Source: CAIWHR01 sp963773195 (GTDB lineage Bacteria; Pseudomonadota; Gammaproteobacteria; Burkholderiales; Casimicrobiaceae). Taken from it: a stretch of DNA of 64,000 nucleotides. A program made the position numbers and the translations under genes. Positions within the stretch are counted from its first letter, which is position 1; every line of letters begins with the position of its first letter. The notes under the pieces were generated by a model. The model worked only from the letters and a program-made list of their open reading frames with translations, did not search any database and had not been told where the DNA came from. The DNA lies in contig CAVZAE010000003.1 of assembly GCA_963773195.1 (NCBI GenBank), positions 35,433 to 99,432 on the forward strand. The letters are read 5' to 3'. Below, piece by piece: positions 36,073 through 45,601 of the stretch.

Positions 36073-37549
36073 ATGCATGAGGAGCTGGCTGCGGGATCGG
36101 GAATACACGCAAGCTCCGTGACGGCTGCGCGCCCGACGCGCACACTCGCGGAACTTCCCGGACCGCGCGGCTGGCCGGTGCTCGGCAACGCGCTGCAGAT
36201 GGATCCTGCGCGGCTGCACACGCTGTTCGAGAATTGGGCCGATGAGTTCGGCCCGGTCTATCGCTTCCGGATCGGGCGTGCCGACTACGTGGCCGTCGCG
36301 GCCCCCGAGCTGATCAACGTCATCCTGCGCGATCGTCCCGAGGGCTTCCGGCGGCTGGGCGTCATTCGCGATGTGATGCTCGAACTCGGCGTCGACGGCG
36401 TGTTCAATGCCGAAGGTGTCGAATGGCGGCGCCAGCGCAAGTTGGCGATGCACGCGTTGAACACGCGTCATCTGCTCGGGTATTTCGCACGACTGGATCA
36501 GGTGACGGCGCGCCTGCAGCGACGCTGGGAGCGGGCCGCAGCGGCGCGCGAGCGGGTGGACGTGCAGCGCGACCTGATGCGCTTCACTGTCGACGTCACC
36601 AGCGGTCTCGTATTCGGCCACGATCTCAATACGCTGGAGGAGGAGGGCGACGCCATCCAGCAGCACCTGGACAAGGTCTTCCCGGGACTTGCGCGTCGCA
36701 TGCTGATGCCGGTGCCGTACTGGCGCTGGTTTAGGTTACCCGCGGATCGCGAACTCGATGCGGCGATGACCGAGGTGCATACGCTGGTGAAAGGGTTGGT
36801 CGCCGAAGCGCGGGCGCGCGTGGCGGCGTCCGCCGGACCGGAGACTCCACACGACAGTTTTCTCGATGCGATGGTGGCCGCGCAGGGCGACGACGCCGCC
36901 GGCTTCACTGATGAGGAAATCGTCGGCAATACGCTGACGATGCTGCTCGCGGGCGAGGACACCACGGCGAACACGCTGGCGTGGCTGATGCACCTGATGG
37001 CCGAGCATCCCGCCGTCGCGGCCAAAATGCAGGCGGAGGCGGATCGCGTGCTTGGCGCAGCCGAGCGTCGCCCGACTATGCAAGCACCGAGTCCTTGCAG
37101 TACATCGAAGGGGCGACGCATGAAGCGATGCGCCTTAAGCCGGTGGCGCCGCTGCTGGGCTTGCAGACGAACGCCGATGTAATGATCGGCGATGTTCAAG
37201 TGCCCAGGGATACGGGCGTCTATCTGCTGACGGGCCACGCGGCGAAGACGAACGAACACTTCGCGGACGCGGCGGCCTTCCGCCCGGAACGATGGCTCGA
37301 TGGCACGGAGCCGCGCGGCGGCGCGCACAACGCGAAAGCCTTCGTCCCGTTCGGCGCGGGTCGCGCTTTTGCCCCGGCCGGCATTTGGCGATGCTCGAAA
37401 TCAAGCTCGTGGCCGCGATGCTCTGCCGCAATTTCGACGTGGCGCGAGTTCCGGACGCGCCGGCGGTACGCGAGGTGTACGGCTTCACGATGATGCCGAA
37501 AAACTCGTGGGTCACGCTACGGCATCGACGTCAAAGATCCCAGCATTGA
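36073..37549 (+). pseudogene. Cytochrome P450, two single-base deletions
   Basis: Bacterial P450 of about 490 residues once two frames are repaired. ATG 36073 follows GGAGGG. The proline-rich hinge LPGPRGWPVLGNAL, the WRRQRKLAMHALNTRHL C-helix, and the I-helix oxygen-binding LLAGEDTTANTLAWLMHLM are in the first frame. A missing G near 37074 shifts to the frame carrying EGATHEAMRLKPVAPLLGL (ExxR) and FRPERW. A missing T near 37360 then breaks the haem loop FGAGSRFCPGRHLAMLEIKL, whose cysteine is in the third frame. Either recent inactivation or sequence error. It lies just downstream of the IS110 element and upstream of a degraded cyclase gene. Substrate unknown. Confidence 0.85.
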
Positions 37550-37616
37550 AACGATCGGGCTGTGTGCAGCTTTCGTGCTCCCTGGCGCGGCGTGGTTAGC
37601 AAGGCTAGCGTGTAAA

Positions 37617-37675
37617 AGACGGCAGCGACGTCATAGGTGGTCGGCGACGGCTTTCGGCCAGAAGCGGTCCTTCGG
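37617..37675 (+). repeat. Dispersed intergenic repeat, diverged copy
   Basis: Contains GGTCGGCGACGGCTTTCGGC and AGAAGCGGTCC, a weak member of the dispersed family. The rest of the 37550-37850 gap shows nothing recognisable except the GGAGG ribosome site of the next, degraded gene. Confidence 0.4.
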
Positions 37676-37850
37676 AGACATTTCCCTGGACGCGCTTTCA
37701 AGGTACGAAGCACTTGGTCCCCAAGGTGCTCTGCGACCAGCATGGTCGGGCAAGAGAGGCGATTCTCGCGAGGGGCACGAGAAGCAGAATTGACGCGGCG
37801 TTTGCCGTCATGGACCATAGCGACGGGATCATTTTTCCTGGAGGATTGCC

Positions 37851-40450
37851 GTGGACTCCGGTGGCCGCAGGGGTTTTATCACATTCCTCTTTACCGACAT
37901 CGAGGGCAGCACCAAGCTCTGGGAGACCGAGCCGGTGCGTATGGCTGATGCTCTCTCGCGCCACGACGGACCAACTATGCCGCGCGGTCGTCGAGGGTCG
38001 TGGCGGCCGACTGGTGAAGATGATTGGGGATGGGCTGCACGCCGTGTTCGACGATCCCGCCTGCGCAATGGCGGCCACAGTCGACTTGCAGCGCGGGATG
38101 GGCGCCATCGGCGCCGACTGCGGTATCCCGCTGAAGATGCGCTGCGGCCTGCACGCCGGCATCGCTGAAGAGCGCGACAGCGACTACTTCGGCAGCACAG
38201 TCAACCGTGCCGCGCGCATCATGGGTGCCGCGCACGGCGGCCAGGTGCTGCTGTCCCAGGCTGTCGTCAATCTTGCAATGGAGGGCTTTTCCCCGCCGGC
38301 ACGGACGTTCTGCACCTTGGCCGTGTGCGACTGCGCGACCTCGCGGCCCCCGAGGACGTGTGGCAACTGGTTCACCCCGATCTGTCGCGCACCTTTCCGT
38401 CGTGCGCTCGCTCGACTCGACGCCAACAATCTCCCGCAGCAACTGACCAGCTTCATCGGTCGCGAAAAGAGATGGCCGAGGTGAAGCAGCTACTCCGCGC
38501 CACGCGTCTGCTCACGCTCACCGGCTCCGGCGGCTGCGGCAAGACTCGCTTGGCGCTCCACGTCGCGGCGGACCTGCTGGATTCGTGTCCGGACGGCGCG
38601 TGGCTGGTCGACCGCCGCCGTTGTCGGATCCCGCCCTCGTGCCACAGACCGTGGCGACGGTTCTCGGTCTCCGCGAAGAGCCGGGCAAGAGCCTGCCGCA
38701 GACACTCGCCGAGCATCTCAAGTCCCGGCATGCTCTGTTGGTGCTCGACAACGCCGAGCACCTTCTCGCCGCGTGTGCGCAATTGGCCGACGCGCTGCTG
38801 CGGCAGTGTCCGCGGGTCGTGGTGTTGGTGAGCAGCCGGGAGGCGTTGGGGATCGGCGGCGAGCAGACTTATCGCGTGCCTTCGCTCTCCGTGCCCGACC
38901 CGAAGCGAGACGCAACCCCGGGAGCCCTCGCACGTTACGAATCCGTACGCCTGTTCGTCGAGCGGGCGCAATCCCGAGTCCGCAATTCACCGTCACCGAC
39001 CAGAACGCCCCGGCGCTCGCCTCGGTCTGCTCGCGGCTGGACGGCATTCCGCTGGCGCTCGAGTTGGCGGCGGCCCGCCTGCGCGCGCTGTCAGTGGAGG
39101 AGGTCGCCGCCCGGCTGGACGACCGCTTCCGCCTGCTGACGGGGGGCTCGCGCACGGCGCTACCGCGCCAGCAGACCTTGCGCTCGCTGATCGACTGGAG
39201 CTACGACCTGCTCGGCGACAGCGAGCAGGTCGCTCTTCCGGCGGCTCTCGGTCTTCGCCGGGGGCTGGACGCTGGAGGCAGCAGAGCAGGTCTGCGTCGG
39301 GGACCGGCATCGAGGATGGCGATGTGCTCGACCTGCTCACCTCGCTGGTCGACAAGAGCCTTGCATCGGCCGAAGAGCGCAACGAGCAGACGCGCCACCG
39401 GATGCTCGAGACGGTGCGCCAGTATCGCGCGACCGGCTGCTCGAGTGCGGCAAGGGAGCGATCTGGCAGGGGCGCCATTAGGCGTATTTCCTCGCGCTCG
39501 CGGAGACGCCGAGCCGCGACTGACGCGCCCGGACCAACGCAGCCTGGCCCGACCGGCTGGAGACGGAGCACGACAACCTGCGCTCGGCGTTGGCGGGGTC
39601 TCCGGTGCCGGCGGGGACGCGACCAATGGCGGTCCGGCTCGCAAGCGCATTCTGGCGGTTCTGGTATGTGCACGGGTATCTCGGCGAGGGACGCAGCTGG
39701 CTCTCCGGACTGCTCGCCCGCGGAGAGGCGTATCGATGGCGGCCCGCGCCAACGGCTTCACGGCACCGGGACATGGGCATGGCACCAGGGCGACCAGGCG
39801 GCCGCCCGGTCGCTGTTCGAGGAGAGCCTCGAGCTTAAGCGGGAGTTGGAGACCGCCGTGGCATCGCCCTGTCGCTGAGTACTCTGGGTATCGTCGCCCC
39901 CCATCAGGGTGACTATCGAGCCGCTCGGGCGCTGCTCGAGGAGAGCCTCGCGATCCGCCGCGCGCACTCCGAACGGTGGGGCATTGCCGCGTCACTCACC
40001 AATCTCGGAAATGTGGCCACCGATCAAGGCGACTATCCGGCCGCTCGGTCACTCCACGAGGAGAGCCTGGGGCACTTCAGGGATCTGGGTGATCCGCGAA
40101 ATGTCGCCTGCTCATTGACCAATCTGGTCATGCGACCTACCACGAAGGCGATTATCCGGTCGCCCGGACGCTCGACCAAGAGGGCGCCGACCATCTTCAG
40201 GGAGCCGGGTGACCGCCGGGTCGCCGCCATCAGCAACCTGGGCGACGTTGCCTGCATGCATGCGCGACTACGATTCCTCGTGCACGCGCATTTCACGACA
40301 AGAGCTTGCAAGATCCAGCGAGCGCAGGTCGACCGGGTCCGCATCGCTTACCCGCTCGAAGGTCTCGCCGAAGTCGCCGTCGCCTTCTCGCTATCGGCCA
40401 ACTCCGGCCGGTCGATGTTCCCGTGGAATTTTCCGGTAAGCGGCCATTGA
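37851..40450 (+). pseudogene. Degraded paralogue of the cyclase-ATPase-TPR regulator
   Basis: Begins with GTG 37851 behind GGAGG and follows the same domain order as the intact gene at 29145, but is spread over all three frames with at least eight frame changes. Recognisable pieces in order: FLFTDIEGSTKLWE; VKMIGDGLHAVFDD and DYFGSTVNRAARIMGAAHGG; NNLPQQLTSFIGRE; LTLTGSGGCGKTRLALHVA; HALLVLDNAEHLLAACAQL; LDGIPLALELAAARLRAL; LTGGSRTALPRQQTLRSLID; then TPR fragments with GDYPAARSLHEESL. The last fragments fade near 40450. The scatter of shifts contrasts with the single indels in other genes, so this is true decay. Confidence 0.85.
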
Positions 40451-40619
40451 CGAGGCGGCCGACTCCTGGCGATCTCACGACGTCCACGGCGTCGCGGCGA
40501 CTCCCGATCACCCCAGCTTCCCGTCGGCCCGCGCACGTCAAGCCGCCCGCTCCCGACGGCGCTTCGAGGCGTTGGATTTGCTATACCTACGCCAAGAGGG
40601 CACATCGAGGTACCCTGAT

Positions 40620-42197
40620 TCACTCGGTGAGGCGCACCGGCGCAAGGTACAACTGCCGGTAGGTTTCGAAGGGGCACGTATCGGCCGCTTCGATCCTGCG
40701 TTGTTCGACGATCGATTCCTGGCCAGGCGCGCAAAACGATCGGCGACATCGGCGGGGAACGGCAATTGCAGAATCGTATCGCGATGCGCAAGCGACTGCG
40801 CGAGGACGAAGCGCCGTGTACGCGTTCCCGTAGTCGCGCTCCATCGTCCGCAAAACGCGTGCGGACGGCGTCATGGCGGGATCGTGCAATGCGGCCACCG
40901 CCGCCGCGAGCGCTTCGCGATGCGCTGTGGTTTCATTCGCAGCATCGACCGCGGTGGCGATTGGTTCGCACTCGGCGAGCACCGGGCCACCCCATTCGGC
41001 GAACGCCACCTCATGCGATCCGTTCGTGAGGCGGAGACCCGGCTCGCGGCCGTGCGCGGCGACGCGCTGCTGATTGCGCACGTTGGCGGCAAGCTCCTGC
41101 GGCGTGTCGGGCGGGCTGTCGCGAAGCAGGCAATGCAGCAGGAACTCGTCGAGCAACCGGATGGTGCCTTCGGTGATGCCGCTCGGGCAGAAGGGGTCGA
41201 GGTCCATGAGGCGCGCCTCGACATATTCGACCCCGCGCTCGCGCAACGCGTGCAGCGGGCGCTCGGCCGGTCGGATCACGCGCTTCGGCCGGATCGTGCC
41301 GTAGAACTCGTTTTCGATTTGCAACAGGCTGGTCGCAAGCTGCCGATAGTCGTTACCTTCACGAATGCCGATCGCCTCGTAGGGCGGGTAAGGCGTGGTG
41401 AGGGCCTCGTGCAGCGAAGCGGCATAGTTTTGCAGATCGTTGTAGCTCACCGCGAGCGAAGACTGCGCATCGCTCTGGTAGCCGAGCTTGCCCATGCGCA
41501 ACGACGTCGCATAGGGCAGGTGGAGCGTGTCCTCGCTCAATCGCTCGAGCTCGTGCGCACGGCCGGCGACAAAGGTCGAACACACTGCAGGCGAAGCGCC
41601 GAAGAGGTACAGCAGCAACCAGGAATGCCGGCGGAAGTTACGGATCAGACCGAAGTAGGCGTCGTTGGATGCCGTGTCGGGTAACGAGAAGTTGTAGTGG
41701 ATGCCAGAAATCATCTGCATGCGTCGGCCGTAGCGATGGGCGAGCCCGGTCCGGTACACGGTCTTCGCCCGGCCGACGTTGGAGCTCCCGTAGCGGCCGA
41801 TCGGAATCGCGTCGTCTGCCGGCAGACTGCAAGGCATGCTCGCACACCACAGCACCTCGTTGCCGATCGCGCGGTACACGAACTGGTGGATCTCGGTGAG
41901 TTCCTTCAGACAGCTGCCCGCGCTGACGTGCACGCCAGTGATGAGCTCGAGCTGCGACTCGCTGAAATCGGTGGTGATGAAAGGATGGGTAAGCGTCGAG
42001 CCGAGGAGCACTGGATGCCGCGTCGTGGCGAGCGTGCCGTCCGGCCGTACGCGCAGGCTCTCCTTTTCGATTCCGCGCCTTAAGCCCCTGAGCGCCTCGC
42101 GCGGCAGCGCATCCAGACGTTGCTGAAGCGGCACGGGAGCGCGCTCAGCCGACAACGGGCCACTCCGATTCAGACACCAGCACGGTATGCAGCGCAA
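40620..42197 (-). CDS. gshA: Glutamate-cysteine ligase
   Basis: First enzyme of glutathione synthesis (gamma-proteobacterial type GshA), ATP-dependent joining of glutamate and cysteine; 525 residues versus 518 in E. coli. Motifs: RGIEKESLRVRPDG, TTDFSESQLELIT, MQMISGIHYNFSLP, YATSLRMGKLGYQSDAQ, ENEFYGTIRPKR and GVEYVEARLMDLDPF. The start could be ATG 42197 or a nearer GTG, since conservation begins around ALRGLRRGIEKE. Near the C-terminus, between about 40811 and 40718, about 30 residues are in the wrong frame: the expected LPFPADVADRFARLA appears in another frame, bracketed by one inserted and one missing base. The end SIVEQRRIEAADTCPFETYR is back in frame. Confidence 0.92.
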   Translation of the reverse strand: MRCIPCWCLNRSGPLSAERAPVPLQQRLDALPREALRGLRRGIEKESLRVRPDGTLATTRHPVLLGSTLTHPFITTDFSESQLELITGVHVSAGSCLKELTEIHQFVYRAIGNEVLWCASMPCSLPADDAIPIGRYGSSNVGRAKTVYRTGLAHRYGRRMQMISGIHYNFSLPDTASNDAYFGLIRNFRRHSWLLLYLFGASPAVCSTFVAGRAHELERLSEDTLHLPYATSLRMGKLGYQSDAQSSLAVSYNDLQNYAASLHEALTTPYPPYEAIGIREGNDYRQLATSLLQIENEFYGTIRPKRVIRPAERPLHALRERGVEYVEARLMDLDPFCPSGITEGTIRLLDEFLLHCLLRDSPPDTPQELAANVRNQQRVAAHGREPGLRLTNGSHEVAFAEWGGPVLAECEPIATAVDAANETTAHREALAAAVAALHDPAMTPSARVLRTMERDYGNAYTALRPRAVACASRYDSAIAVPRRCRRSFCAPGQESIVEQRRIEAADTCPFETYRQLYLAPVRLTE

Positions 42198-42358
42198 TCA
42201 CGCCGCGGGTACTGCAAGCAGCGCAGCCGAAATCGAGTTCGTCGTTCGCCTGGCTATTTGCGGTGGTAATGGCGAACATCGCGGCCAGAGGGTTCTTCGG
42301 TGCATGACGCACATTGTAGAGCGCGTGCACGGGACCCGATGCCAGCTTCCAGGGAAGC

Positions 42359-42392
42359 GGCTTGAGACATCTCTCGGCTTGAGACATCTCTC
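42359..42392. repeat. 17-bp perfect tandem duplication
   Basis: GGCTTGAGACATCTCTC occurs twice head to tail without spacer. Non-coding context; probably a slippage product. Confidence 0.7.
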
Positions 42393-42410
42393 GCGCGGCC
42401 GACCGCACCG

Positions 42411-42470
42411 TCAGCGGCCGAGTGCGGCCAGTTGCGGTCATTGCGCACTGCGCTCCATTGCGGACTGTCA
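42411..42470 (-). repeat. Dispersed intergenic repeat, partial copy
   Basis: Contains the GGCCAGTTGCGGTCATTGCG end (compare 12.9 kb) and a degraded core. Weak but in the usual intergenic setting. Confidence 0.4.
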
Positions 42471-42720
42471 CCTGAGGCACCGAACCGGCATCCGTTGTGG
42501 GTGCCTCGCTCCGTGACCGAGGCGCGAGCTGCGGCATTCCGCCGCGGCGACGCAGCGTCGCCAGAACACTGTTGCCGAAAGGTGGCATTTCGTTGACCCC
42601 CGTCAATACCGTGCGTCGACATCGCGCGCGCAATCAACCTATTCTCAGTTGGGCGAGTGTTTCGGGACCGCCACTAGTCAATTCGCAATCAAGGGCTCCG
42701 GATGTGAAAGGAGATCAACA

Positions 42721-42948
42721 ATGGTGACTTACATCGCACTTTCCACTTTTACGGATCAGGGGATCCGCGGCGTTAAAGACACTACAAAACGCGCGGACGC
42801 AGTAATGGGGGCTGCAAAGAAGTTTGGCTGCAACATGACACAGCTCTATTGGACGCTTGGGCAATATGATCTGGTTTCCGTCATCGAGGCACCGAACGAC
42901 GAGTCGGCAACTGCCTTCGCACTGGCGATCAGTGCGCCGGTTAGCTAA
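42721..42948 (+). CDS. GYD-domain protein, C-terminally short
   Basis: 75-residue small alpha/beta protein of the GYD family (dimeric ferredoxin-like barrel, function unknown). IALSTFTDQGIRGVKDTTKR and LYWTLGQYDLVSVIEAPNDE are textbook family sequence, with a strong AAGGAG ribosome site. Relatives run about 95-100 residues; here the stop comes after AFALAISAPVS, removing the last strand and helix. Possibly truncated by mutation, since no in-phase continuation is recognisable downstream. Confidence 0.7.
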   Translation: MVTYIALSTFTDQGIRGVKDTTKRADAVMGAAKKFGCNMTQLYWTLGQYDLVSVIEAPNDESATAFALAISAPVS

Positions 42949-43202
42949 CGACTCGTGGGGTGTTCGAGCTACGATAGCCGGATGCCGGCCAGTCGCCCAC
43001 CGTTGCAGGTGCCTCCCGACTTCATCGCCCCGCAGCTAACTACGCTGGTTCACGCGCCGGAGTCTCTGCGTGCCCCCTCCCATGCGCTCTAACCTCTCGG
43101 TCAACGCGGACCGCCACCGGCAGGCCTTCGGCCCCGCCTGGCGGCCGGTTACCTTCGTTCGTTGGGGCCCATGTGGATTTCGCTTCATCCTAGGAGCGGC
43201 CC

Positions 43203-43931
43203 TTGAAAACGGACCCGTTCGCACATCTTCCGGACCTTCGGGACAGGCTTACGCCTCCGGACAAGTCCGAGTACCGTGCGACGCGGGAAGTTCTTACCTC
43301 GTGGGACGAACGTGCCCGCAGGGCGGGCCTCCCCCCCAACTGGCGGCGCTCGGATGAGAGACTCGAAGAGACCCGCCGCGCTGCTCTCGGAGACCGAGAC
43401 ACTAGCGCGGGCCTTTGGGTGTATGCCTATGGGTCGCTGATGTGGGATCCTGGCTTGCTCTTCGAAGAAGTCAGACTAGCGGACGTCGATGGGTATCAAC
43501 GCCGCTTCACCAACAAGATAACCATTGGTCGAGGCTCGGCGGAGCGGCCCGCTTTAATGCTCTCGCTACAACCTCATCCTGGTTCCTGCCGAGGACTCGC
43601 TTTTCGTATCGGCGCCGACTCGGTGGAGTATGAATCCACGGTCCTTTGTAGGCGAGAGATGTGCCTGGGTGGATACAGACCACTGCTGCTCCCAATGAGC
43701 ACTCCCCAAGGAACAATCACCGCACTTGCCTTTACAGCAAATATCGCGCACTCCAGCTACGCCGAAGAACTGCCGCTCGACGAGACTGCGGATCTCATTG
43801 CAAGAGGTTCGGGCGTCATGGGCACGAATCGCGAATATCTTGAGCAATTGGCTGGGCAACTTAGGGCTCTAGAGATCGAAGACCTATACGTTCAGCAACT
43901 CCTCGAGTGTGTGCGCAACGTCGGAAGATGA
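43203..43931 (+). CDS. chaC: Gamma-glutamylcyclotransferase, ChaC-like
   Basis: 242-residue cytoplasmic enzyme predicted to split glutathione into 5-oxoproline and Cys-Gly. LWVYAYGSLMWDPG is the ChaC nucleotide-like substrate loop, followed by VDGYQRRFTNKITIGRGS-type and PGSCRGLAFRI segments of the gamma-glutamylcyclotransferase fold. The N-terminal 70 residues are an unconserved extension. The family of glutathione-specific cyclotransferases is clear, though in vitro specificity is not. It lies near gshA (synthesis) and just before acdS, and its stop is only 34 bases before the acdS ATG. Confidence 0.85.
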   Translation: MKTDPFAHLPDLRDRLTPPDKSEYRATREVLTSWDERARRAGLPPNWRRSDERLEETRRAALGDRDTSAGLWVYAYGSLMWDPGLLFEEVRLADVDGYQRRFTNKITIGRGSAERPALMLSLQPHPGSCRGLAFRIGADSVEYESTVLCRREMCLGGYRPLLLPMSTPQGTITALAFTANIAHSSYAEELPLDETADLIARGSGVMGTNREYLEQLAGQLRALEIEDLYVQQLLECVRNVGR

Positions 43932-43965
43932 TCACGAAGCATCTGAGCAGGTAGCGAGAAGATCC

Positions 43966-44982
43966 ATGAACCTGAACCGTTTCGCCCGGTATTCCTTGAC
44001 TTTCGGCCCAGCGCCGATTCAGGCCTTGAAGCGCCTGACCGCGCACCTTGGTGGCAAAGTCGAGCTGTATGCTAAGCGCGAGGACTGCAACAGCGGTCTT
44101 GCCTTCGGCGGCAACAAGATCCGCAAGCTTGAGTACGTGATACCCGAGGCGCTGGCCCAGGGCTGCGACACGCTGGTGTCCATCGGCGGGATCCAGTCGA
44201 ACCACACGCGTCAGGTGGCCGCTGTGGCCGCGCATCTGGGGATGAAATGCGTGCTGGTGCAGGAGAATTGGGTCAACTACTCCGACGCGGTTTACGACCG
44301 CGTTGGCAATATTGAGATGTCGCGCATTATGGGTGCTGACGTGCGCTTGGACGCCGCGGGCTTCGATATCGGCATTCGCCCAAGCTGGGAGCGAGCTATG
44401 GAAGACGTTCGTCGGGCGGGCGGCAAGCCGTTCCCGATTCCTGCGGGCTGTTCGGAGCACCCACTGGGTGGCCTTGGTTTCGTCGGCTTTGCCGAGGAAG
44501 TTCGCGTGCAGGAAGCCGAACTTGGCTTCAAGTTCGACTACATCGTGGTGTGCTCGGTCACTGGCAGCACGCAGGCTGGCATGATCGTCGGTTTCGCCGC
44601 CGACGGCCGAGCCGATCGCGTTGTTGGTATTGACGCATCCGCCAAGCCGGCACAGACCAAGGCGCAGATTCTGCGCATCGCACAGAACACCGCCAAGGTT
44701 GTCGAGTTGGGCCGCGCGATCACCGACAAGGACGTGGTTCTTGACACGCGCTTCGGGGGCCCGGAGTACGGCCTGCCCAATGCCGGCACCTTGGAAGCGA
44801 TTCGTCTTTGCGCGCGCCAGGAAGGGATGCTCACGGACCCAGTGTACGAAGGCAAGTCGGCACACGGCATGATCGAGATGGTGCGCCAGGGTGAGTTCCC
44901 CGCCGGTTCCCGCGTGCTCTACGCCCACCTGGGCGGCGTGCCCGCGCTCAACGCGTACAGTTTCCTATTCCGCAACGGTTGA
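43966..44982 (+). CDS. acdS: 1-aminocyclopropane-1-carboxylate deaminase
   Basis: PLP enzyme cleaving the ethylene precursor ACC to 2-oxobutyrate and ammonia, a rhizobacterial trait. ATG 43966 gives exactly 338 residues, the AcdS length; upstream in-frame codons overlap chaC. PLP lysine K51 is in FGGNKIRKLEY, S78 in GGIQSNHTRQ, and the residues that separate true ACC deaminase from D-cysteine desulfhydrase, E295 (DPVYEGKS) and L322 (YAHLGGVPA), are both present. The sequence is very close to known AcdS. No acdR/Lrp regulator gene is adjacent. Downstream is a dioxygenase fragment. Confidence 0.95.
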   Translation: MNLNRFARYSLTFGPAPIQALKRLTAHLGGKVELYAKREDCNSGLAFGGNKIRKLEYVIPEALAQGCDTLVSIGGIQSNHTRQVAAVAAHLGMKCVLVQENWVNYSDAVYDRVGNIEMSRIMGADVRLDAAGFDIGIRPSWERAMEDVRRAGGKPFPIPAGCSEHPLGGLGFVGFAEEVRVQEAELGFKFDYIVVCSVTGSTQAGMIVGFAADGRADRVVGIDASAKPAQTKAQILRIAQNTAKVVELGRAITDKDVVLDTRFGGPEYGLPNAGTLEAIRLCARQEGMLTDPVYEGKSAHGMIEMVRQGEFPAGSRVLYAHLGGVPALNAYSFLFRNG

Positions 44983-45060
44983 TTGGGGTTGTAGCGGCCA
45001 TCGACCGGACAGGCCGCCACGGCGCCCCGTCGCGGCGGACGGCGAACCCCGGATCAGATC

Positions 45061-45601
45061 TTGGGCCCGTTCTATCCAATTACCAATAGGCAAGAGGTCG
45101 AGGGTGTGGAAGACCTTACCCACGTGCCAGGAGGCAACGGACGCGCCAACGGGCAACTGCTAAGTGTTTCTGGGCGCGTGCTAACGACCGCGGGAGCGCC
45201 CGTTCCAGGCGTGCGGATGGAAATATGGCAGGCGAACGCGGCCGGACGTTACGCGCACCCTGACGATACAAATCCCGCGCCGCTCGATCCCAATTTTCTG
45301 GGATACACGGTCCTCACGACTGGCGCAGATGGCAGCTATCATTTCGCGACAATCAAGCCGGGGGGCGTATCCGGCGGGGCCTAATACTATTCGTCCCGCG
45401 CACATTCACTTCGACTTGTCAGGTACCCATGACCGACTGGTCACCCAAATGTATTTCGAGGGCGACCCCTACAACGAGAAGGATCGGTTTCTCCAAAGCG
45501 TACTCCGGCCTGAAGCCTTGATTGTGAAGTTGCGGCGGCCGGCGGGAGGCTCGGAGGCTGATCCAATGTTGGCCGTGTTCGACATAGTGATCCGAGGATA
45601 G
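45061..45601 (+). pseudogene. Intradiol ring-cleavage dioxygenase-like, frameshifted at 45361-45367
   Basis: Fe(III) dioxygenase family related to protocatechuate 3,4-dioxygenase. LGPFYPITNRQEVEG, VPGVRMEIWQANAAGRYAHP (first Tyr ligand) and GYTVLTTGADGSYHFATIKP lie in one frame. After a run of six G the frame must change to read YPAGPNTIRPAHIHFDLSG (second Tyr and the HxH pair) and LVTQMYFEGDPYNEKD. One surplus G explains the shift, so catalytic ligands are intact once corrected. There is no credible start: TTG 45061 is mid-domain, and the frame upstream (RTPDQI) reaches a stop near 44993 without ATG, so the gene also looks 5-prime truncated. Confidence 0.78.

Larger units (their letters stand above)
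42198..42720. other. Gap between gshA and the GYD gene
   Basis: No convincing gene. It holds a 17-base perfect tandem duplication, a dispersed-repeat fragment and, at the right end, the GAAAGGAGATC ribosome site of the GYD gene. A minus-strand open frame across it has no recognisable motif and runs through the repeat. Confidence 0.45.

Noticed and set aside
36981..37493. Separate gene after the P450
   Set aside because: It is the C-terminal half of the same P450 in a shifted frame (ExxR and FRPERW motifs).
42145..42633. 163-codon minus-strand frame upstream of gshA
   Set aside because: Crosses a tandem duplication and a repeat fragment and has no motif.
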